A DNA stretch of 64,000 bases. Source: Streptomyces sp. NBC_00510. Its GTDB lineage: Bacteria; Actinomycetota; Actinomycetes; Streptomycetales; Streptomycetaceae. A model generated the notes under the pieces. The model ran no database searches and had not been told where the DNA came from. It saw only the letters and a program-made list of their open reading frames with translations. Both the position numbers and the translations under genes were made by a program. Location of the stretch: positions 4,862,001 through 4,926,000 of the forward strand of contig CP107851.1 of NCBI GenBank assembly GCA_036013505.1, written 5' to 3'. Shown here one piece after another: positions 59,442 through 64,000 of the stretch (its first letter is position 1; every line of letters starts with the position of its first letter).

Positions 59442-61922
59442 ATGGCAACAACCGCACCACCGACCGGTGTGCGGGGGACCGATGCCCACGCAGGACACGC
59501 GGCCCCCATGTCGCACCGGCAGATCATGGAGGCCCTCACCGGGCTGATCCTCGGCTTGTTCGTGGCGATCCTGTCGTCCACGATCGTCTCCAACGCCCTG
59601 CCGAAGATCATCTCCGATCTGGACGGCGGGCAGAGCGCCTACACCTGGGTCGTCACCGCCGCCCTGCTCTCCACCACCGCCACCACCCCGCTGTGGGGCA
59701 AGCTCTCGGACCTGTTCAGCAAGAAGCTGCTGGTCCAGCTGGCGCTGGTGATCTACGTGGTGGGCTCGCTGGTCGCGGGCCTGTCGCAGAACGCCGGGAT
59801 GCTGATCGCCTGCCGTGTCGTCCAGGGCATCGGCGCCGGCGGTCTGACCGCGCTGACCCAGGTCATCATGGCCGCGATGATCTCCCCGCGCGAGCGCGGC
59901 CGGTACAGCGGCTACCTGGGCGCGGCCTTCGCCCTCGGTACGGTCGGCGGCCCGCTGCTGGGCGGCGTGATCGTCGACACCGACTGGCTCGGCTGGCGCT
60001 GGTGCTTCTACGTCGGCGTGCCCTTCGCGATCGTCGCGCTGATCGTGCTGCAGAAGACCCTGCACCTGCCGGTCACCAAGCGCCGGGTCAAGGTCGACTG
60101 GGCGGGCGCCTCCTTCGTCACCGCCGCCGTCAGCCTGCTGCTGGTCTGGGTGACCTTCGCCGGCGACAAGTACGAGTGGATCTCCTGGCAGACCTACGCC
60201 ATGGTCGCGGGCGCGGTCCTGCTCGTCCTGATCTTCGTCCTGGTCGAGTCCCGCGCGAGCGAGCCGATCATGCCGCTGCGGCTGTTCCGCAACAAGACGA
60301 TCAGCCTGACCTCGGTCGCCTCGCTCTTCGTGGGCACCGCGATGTTCGGCGCCACGGTCTTCCTCAGCCAGTACTTCCAGCTGGCGCGCGGCGAGTCGCC
60401 GACGATGTCGGGCGTCATGACCATCCCGCTGATCGCCGGTCTGTTCGTCTCCTCCACCGCCTCCGGGCTCATCATCACCCGCACCGGGCGCTGGAAGGCG
60501 TTCCTGGTCTCCGGCGGCGTGCTGCTCACCGGCGGCCTCGCCCTGCTGGGCTCCCTGCGGTCCGACACCACGTACTGGCACCTGGCGCTCTTCATGGCGC
60601 TGCTGGGCCTCGGCGTCGGCATGATGATGCAGAACCTGGTGCTGGCCGTGCAGAACCAGGTGGGGGCCGCCGACCTCGGTGCCGCCAGCTCCGTCGTCAC
60701 CTTCTTCCGCACGCTCGGTGGCGCGATCGGCGTCTCCGCGCTGGGCGCGGTGCTCGGCAACCGTGTGACGCACTACGTCAAGGACGGCCTGGCCGCCCTG
60801 GGCGTGAAGTCCACCGGTGAGTCCGACGGCGCGATCCCGGACCTGGCCACGCTGCCCGCTCCGATCCGCCACGTCGTGGAGAGCGCGTACGGCCACGGTG
60901 CCGGCGACGTCTTCCTGGTGGCGGCCCCGGTGGCGTTCCTCGCGCTGCTGCTGGTGCTGTTCATCAAGGAAGTGCCGCTGAAGACCGCCAGCGGTCTGCA
61001 GCAGGCGGCCGGTGTCGCCGGCCACGCCGAGCAGACCCCGGTCATACCCGCCCAGGCCCCCGCGGCCGACACCGTCGCCGGGACCGCGGCCGAGGCCGCC
61101 GAGGCGGTCGGCGTGGCCGCGCCGACGGCACCGCTGCCCGCCGAGGGCACCACGGTCCACGGCCAGGTGCGCAACGCCGACGGCGCGGGCGTCGAGCGGG
61201 CCACCCTCACCCTGATATCGCTCACCGGCCGGCAACTCGGCCGCGCCTCCACCCGCGCGGACGGCGGCTACACGCTGACCGCGCCCGGCGCCGGCTCGTA
61301 CGTGCTCATCGCCGCCGCCGACGGCCACCAGCCGCAGGCGTCCACCGTGGTGGTCGGCGAGGAGCCCGTCCCCTACGACGTGGTCCTGGCCGGCACCAGC
61401 GGGCTCACCGGCACGGTGGTCGCCGAGGCGACCGGGATACCCGTCGCGGGCGCCATGGTCGTGGTGACCGACGTCCGCGGCGAGGTCCTGGCCACCGGCG
61501 GCACCGGCCAGGACGGCGCCTTCGGCTTCCAGGACCTGCCCGCGGGCGACTTCACCCTGGCCGTCAACGCCACCGGCTACCGGCCGGCCGCGCTGCCGGT
61601 CGAGGTCGCCGGCAACGGCCCCACCCACGTCGAGGTCCCGCTCCGCGCCGGAGCCCGCCTGCGGGGCACCATCCTCGGCGGCACCGCCCGCACACCGCTG
61701 CCGGAGGCCCGCGTCACCCTGATCGACGCGGCCGGGAACGTGGTGGCGACCGCCACCACCGGCACCGACGGGGCGTACGCCTTCGGCGACCTGGACGCCG
61801 GCGAGTACGCGCTGGTCGCCGGCGGCTACCCGCCGGTGGCCACCCAGGTCACCGTCGGCAAGGACGCCACGGCCGGCCACGAGGACGGCTTCGACGTCGA
61901 ACTGAACCACCCCGAGGGGTGA
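59442..61922 (+). CDS. DHA2-type MFS drug exporter fused to three carboxypeptidase-regulatory-like domains
   Basis: 826 residues. The ATG at 59442 has AGAGG 7 nt upstream (an ATG two codons earlier is too close). Residues about 25-540 form a 14-helix drug:H+ antiporter with the family A-motif (WGKLSDLFSKK) and antiporter motif C (AFALGTVGGPLLGG). After a linker (about 545-565) come three repeats of a roughly 80-residue beta-sandwich (CarboxypepD_reg-like) at about 570-645, 653-728 and 736-815, each with a VxGxVxxAxGxxVAGAxVxVxD-type pattern and GxYxL ending. These should be extracytoplasmic. Co-transcribed with the MarR repressor. Confidence 0.93.
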   Translation: MATTAPPTGVRGTDAHAGHAAPMSHRQIMEALTGLILGLFVAILSSTIVSNALPKIISDLDGGQSAYTWVVTAALLSTTATTPLWGKLSDLFSKKLLVQLALVIYVVGSLVAGLSQNAGMLIACRVVQGIGAGGLTALTQVIMAAMISPRERGRYSGYLGAAFALGTVGGPLLGGVIVDTDWLGWRWCFYVGVPFAIVALIVLQKTLHLPVTKRRVKVDWAGASFVTAAVSLLLVWVTFAGDKYEWISWQTYAMVAGAVLLVLIFVLVESRASEPIMPLRLFRNKTISLTSVASLFVGTAMFGATVFLSQYFQLARGESPTMSGVMTIPLIAGLFVSSTASGLIITRTGRWKAFLVSGGVLLTGGLALLGSLRSDTTYWHLALFMALLGLGVGMMMQNLVLAVQNQVGAADLGAASSVVTFFRTLGGAIGVSALGAVLGNRVTHYVKDGLAALGVKSTGESDGAIPDLATLPAPIRHVVESAYGHGAGDVFLVAAPVAFLALLLVLFIKEVPLKTASGLQQAAGVAGHAEQTPVIPAQAPAADTVAGTAAEAAEAVGVAAPTAPLPAEGTTVHGQVRNADGAGVERATLTLISLTGRQLGRASTRADGGYTLTAPGAGSYVLIAAADGHQPQASTVVVGEEPVPYDVVLAGTSGLTGTVVAEATGIPVAGAMVVVTDVRGEVLATGGTGQDGAFGFQDLPAGDFTLAVNATGYRPAALPVEVAGNGPTHVEVPLRAGARLRGTILGGTARTPLPEARVTLIDAAGNVVATATTGTDGAYAFGDLDAGEYALVAGGYPPVATQVTVGKDATAGHEDGFDVELNHPEG

Positions 61923-62068
61923 GCCATCGGCCGGTCCGTGCGCCTGCGGAGACGCACGGACCGGTGAACGGGGGACAGCGGGTCCGGTCGGACGGCCGGG
62001 CAGGGGACGGCCCGGGCCGTCCCGACCGGACCCGGCCGGGGGAACGCACCGAAGGGCGAGCGAGGTAC

Positions 62069-62917
62069 ATGGACACGACGGCAGGAGCCGGGCTGCGCGG
62101 GCGGATCCGGACGAAGGACGGTTGGGCGGTGCCGCACGCCGTGGTGACCGTCACCGACATGACCGGGCAGCAGATCGCGCGGGAGGCGGCGGACGCCGAG
62201 GGCGCCGTGCGCACCGCCGCGCTGGCCCCCGGGGCGTACACCGTCATCGTGACGGCCGTGGGCTACCGCCCGGCCGCCGCGACGGCGCTGGTGACCGCCT
62301 CCGGCTCGGCGGACCTGGGGACCCTGCTGCTGGGCCGCGCCGGCGGCCTCGAACTGCCGCCACCCGGACCGTGGACGATCGACCCGGCGCACTCCGAGGC
62401 CGGCGCGGTCGCCCAGCACCTGGGCCTGTCCACCGTGCACGGCCGCTTCAGGACCTTCGCGGGCCGGATCGACGTCGCGGAGCAGCCGCTCGCGTCGTCC
62501 GTCGAGGCCGTGATCGACGCCGCGTCGATCGACACCGGCAACGGCACCCGCGACGAGCACCTGCGCTCCGCGGACTTCCTCGACGTGCGGGAGCACCCCA
62601 CCGTCAGCTACCGCAGCACCTCGCTGGAGCCGGCCGCCGGCGACCGGTGGACCGTCCACGGGGAGCTGACCATGCGCGGGATCACCCGCCCCGTCGACCT
62701 CGACCTGGCCTACCTGGGCACCGGGCCGGACGCCTGGGGCGGCGTGCGCGCCGCCTTCCGCGCGACGGCCGAACTGCGCCGCGAGGACTTCGCGATGAAC
62801 TGGAACCAGGTCGTACGGGCCGGGATCGCCACCATGGGGACGACGCTGAGGGTCACCCTCGACATCCAGGCGGTCCAGGGGACGGCCCTCCCCGCCGTCC
62901 AGCCGCGGGAAGCATAG
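62069..62917 (+). CDS. YceI-like protein with N-terminal carboxypeptidase-regulatory-like domain
   Basis: 282 residues. Residues about 7-85 are a beta-sandwich (GLRGRIRTKDGWAVPHAVVTVTDMTGQQIAREAADAEGAV) of the same type as the three domains in the preceding transporter. Residues about 105-275 are a YceI lipocalin-like barrel (WTIDPAHSEAGAVAQHLGLSTVHGRFRTFAGRIDV; GITRPVDLDL), a family that binds isoprenoid or lipid-like molecules. No signal peptide is evident. The ATG at 62069 has GCGAGGTAC. It is about 145 nt after the MFS gene, so possibly one functional unit. Confidence 0.9.
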   Translation: MDTTAGAGLRGRIRTKDGWAVPHAVVTVTDMTGQQIAREAADAEGAVRTAALAPGAYTVIVTAVGYRPAAATALVTASGSADLGTLLLGRAGGLELPPPGPWTIDPAHSEAGAVAQHLGLSTVHGRFRTFAGRIDVAEQPLASSVEAVIDAASIDTGNGTRDEHLRSADFLDVREHPTVSYRSTSLEPAAGDRWTVHGELTMRGITRPVDLDLAYLGTGPDAWGGVRAAFRATAELRREDFAMNWNQVVRAGIATMGTTLRVTLDIQAVQGTALPAVQPREA

Positions 62918-62920
62918 GCT
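62915..62920 (+). promoter_or_regulatory. -10 element, leaderless PPOX gene
   Basis: TAGGCT, whose TAG is also the stop codon of the YceI gene, followed by seven bases and the ATG at 62928. Confidence 0.45.
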
Positions 62921-62927
62921 GCCGTCC

Positions 62928-63398
62928 ATGGCTGCCTACATCGCGACCAATACCAGCGTGCAACTCGACCAGTTGCTGGAATTCGTACGACCGCGCCACC
63001 GCGCCCTGCTGCTGACCACCCGCGCCGACGGCCGCCCCCAGGGCTCCCCCGTCGCCTGCGGGGTCGACGACGCGGGGCGCCTGGTCGTCTCGACCTACCC
63101 CGAGCGGGCCAAGGCCCGCAACGCCCGCCGTGACGCGCGGGCCTCGGTGATCGTCCTGTCGGACGAGTGGGACGGCCCCTGGGTCCAGGTCGACGGCACC
63201 GCCGAGGTCATCGACTCCCCCGACTCGGTCGAGCCGCTGGTGGAGTACTACCGCAACATCGCGGGCGAGCACCCGGACTGGGACGAGTACCGCGCCGCCA
63301 TGGTCAAGCAGGGCAAGTCCCTGGTGCGCGTGACCCCGGAACGCTGGGGCCCGATCGCCACGGGCGGCTTCCCGGCGCGGCTGGCCCCGAAGGACTAG
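62928..63398 (+). CDS. PPOX-class F420-dependent oxidoreductase
   Basis: 156 residues with the split-barrel flavin/F420 fold: VRPRHRALLLTTRADGRPQGSPVACGVDDAGRLVVSTYPERAKARNARRDARASVIVLSD. The family includes F420-dependent quinone, biliverdin and other reductases. The substrate is unknown. Leaderless transcript. Follows the YceI gene by 10 nt but has its own promoter. Confidence 0.93.
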   Translation: MAAYIATNTSVQLDQLLEFVRPRHRALLLTTRADGRPQGSPVACGVDDAGRLVVSTYPERAKARNARRDARASVIVLSDEWDGPWVQVDGTAEVIDSPDSVEPLVEYYRNIAGEHPDWDEYRAAMVKQGKSLVRVTPERWGPIATGGFPARLAPKD

Positions 63399-63453
63399 GA
63401 CCTGTCGTCAAAGGAGCTCCCCCGGCTACCGCCGGGAGGCGCCCCCACCGCCC

Positions 63454-63488
63454 GAAGGGGCGGCGGCCCCGTGGCCGCCGCCCCCTTC
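63454..63488. terminator. Bidirectional terminator
   Basis: Long GC stem GGGGCGGCGGCC/GGCCGCCGCCCC with loop CCGT between convergent genes. Confidence 0.65.
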
Positions 63489-63507
63489 CGCGTCCCACGA
63501 CCTGGGT

Positions 63508-64000
63508 TCAGCTCGGGTCGGTCAGGTCGTAGACGGTCGTTCCGCCCAGGGTGGTGGAGCCGAAGTTCTCCTCCACCCACGAGCCGATCTGCGAGGAGGT
63601 GCCGCTGCCGCCCCCGCCCGTGCCGCCGGCGGCGATGAAGTAGTGGATCTTCCCGGCGGCCACGTACTCCTTGAACCGCTCCAGCGTCGGGGACGGATCG
63701 CTGCCGTTGAAGCCGCCGATCGCCATCACCGGCTTGCCGGTAGCCAGCTGGTAACTGGCGGCGTTCTGGGAGCCGATGGCGGCGGCCACCCAGGTGTACG
63801 CGTCGGCGTCCTCCAGCAGCGCCTCCTTGGTGGCGTCGGCCACCTGTGAGCCGCCCAGCAGTCCGCCGAGGCCCCCCGCCGCTCCGCCGCGGCGGTTCTC
63901 GCCGCCCGTACCGCCACCGGGGAAGCCCTGGCCGCCCTGGCCCTGGCCTTGACCCTGTTGGCCCTGCTGGCCCTGGCCCTGCTGCCCGTTGCCGCCGGGC
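63508..64000 (-). CDS. ArnT-like (GT39-type) membrane glycosyltransferase, C-terminal part
   Basis: Only the 3' part is in the window; the gene continues past 64000. Reading leftward there is a Gly/Gln low-complexity segment (GQQGQGQQGQQ-type repeats), then a soluble domain (KEALLEDADAYTWVAAAIGS, GKPVMAIGGFNGSDPSPTLERFKEYVAAGKIHYFIAAGG) that is the characteristic C-terminal domain of actinobacterial polyprenyl-phosphate-mannose-dependent ArnT-like glycosyltransferases. The full protein would have many membrane segments upstream. The GGGG/Gln tract suggests a flexible extracellular linker. Confidence 0.85.
   Translation of the reverse strand, partial: PGGNGQQGQGQQGQQGQGQGQGGQGFPGGGTGGENRRGGAAGGLGGLLGGSQVADATKEALLEDADAYTWVAAAIGSQNAASYQLATGKPVMAIGGFNGSDPSPTLERFKEYVAAGKIHYFIAAGGTGGGGSGTSSQIGSWVEENFGSTTLGGTTVYDLTDPS

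Overview
The window is high-G+C actinobacterial chromosome, almost certainly Streptomyces. The evidence is GTG/TTG starts, an aspartokinase-recR-dnaX housekeeping block, a two-domain geosmin synthase, a tandem sigF/sigN-like sigma pair, upp and tadA with an actinobacterial tadA partner gene, many ECF sigma factors each followed by a membrane protein gene, and many leaderless promoters. No prophage, insertion sequence, CRISPR array or large biosynthetic cluster is visible. Most of it reads as core chromosome with small accessory operons.

Layout. 0.1-4.5 kb: S9 peptidase, SURF1 protein, ECF sigma factor with membrane partner. 4.6-10.6 kb: ask, DUF5063 protein, recR, ybaB, dnaX, the SRP RNA and a tRNA-Ser, nearly all leftward. 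10.9-20.3 kb: secreted FG-GAP protein, two further sigma/membrane-protein pairs, a secreted hydrolase divergent from an OhrR-like MarR regulator, a lipoprotein, and a leftward fmdB-amiS-fmdA amide operon in which a channel imports short amides, formamidase hydrolyses them, and a zinc-ribbon protein comes first. 20.8-32 kb: accessory genes, including a Cys-rich protein, a J-less DnaJ-type zinc-finger protein with a membrane tail, a VOC protein, a Tat-exported ferritin-like protein, a stand-alone ANTAR protein, a SigB-like sigma factor, small membrane proteins, two DJ-1-superfamily genes back to back, a flippase-like protein and an amidase.

32-44 kb: serine hydrolase; a tightly coupled GntR / unknown protein / GMC oxidase operon; a thioesterase; an orphan cytochrome oxidase subunit I; a fourth ECF pair; geosmin synthase. 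44-54 kb: DNA-repair-like HhH-GPD protein, HerA-type ATPase, LytR_C protein, upp, the tadA pair, a second tRNA-Ser, small proteins, then sigF and sigN. 54-64 kb: secreted lipase divergent from a LuxR-type (LAL) ATPase regulator, aldo/keto reductase, a MarR-controlled MFS exporter fused to three extracytoplasmic beta-sandwich domains, a YceI protein carrying the same accessory domain, an F420-type oxidoreductase, and the 3' end of a leftward ArnT-like glycosyltransferase cut by the window edge.

The most interesting items are the GntR/unknown/GMC operon (33.5-37.5 kb), the MFS fusion with its domain-sharing YceI neighbour (58.9-62.9 kb), the density of sigma factors (seven in 64 kb), and the zinc-finger protein at 21.4-22.5 kb. 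I found no convincing wholly new multi-gene system. The GMC operon is the best candidate for undescribed biochemistry. All family calls come from reading motifs by eye, without database searches.
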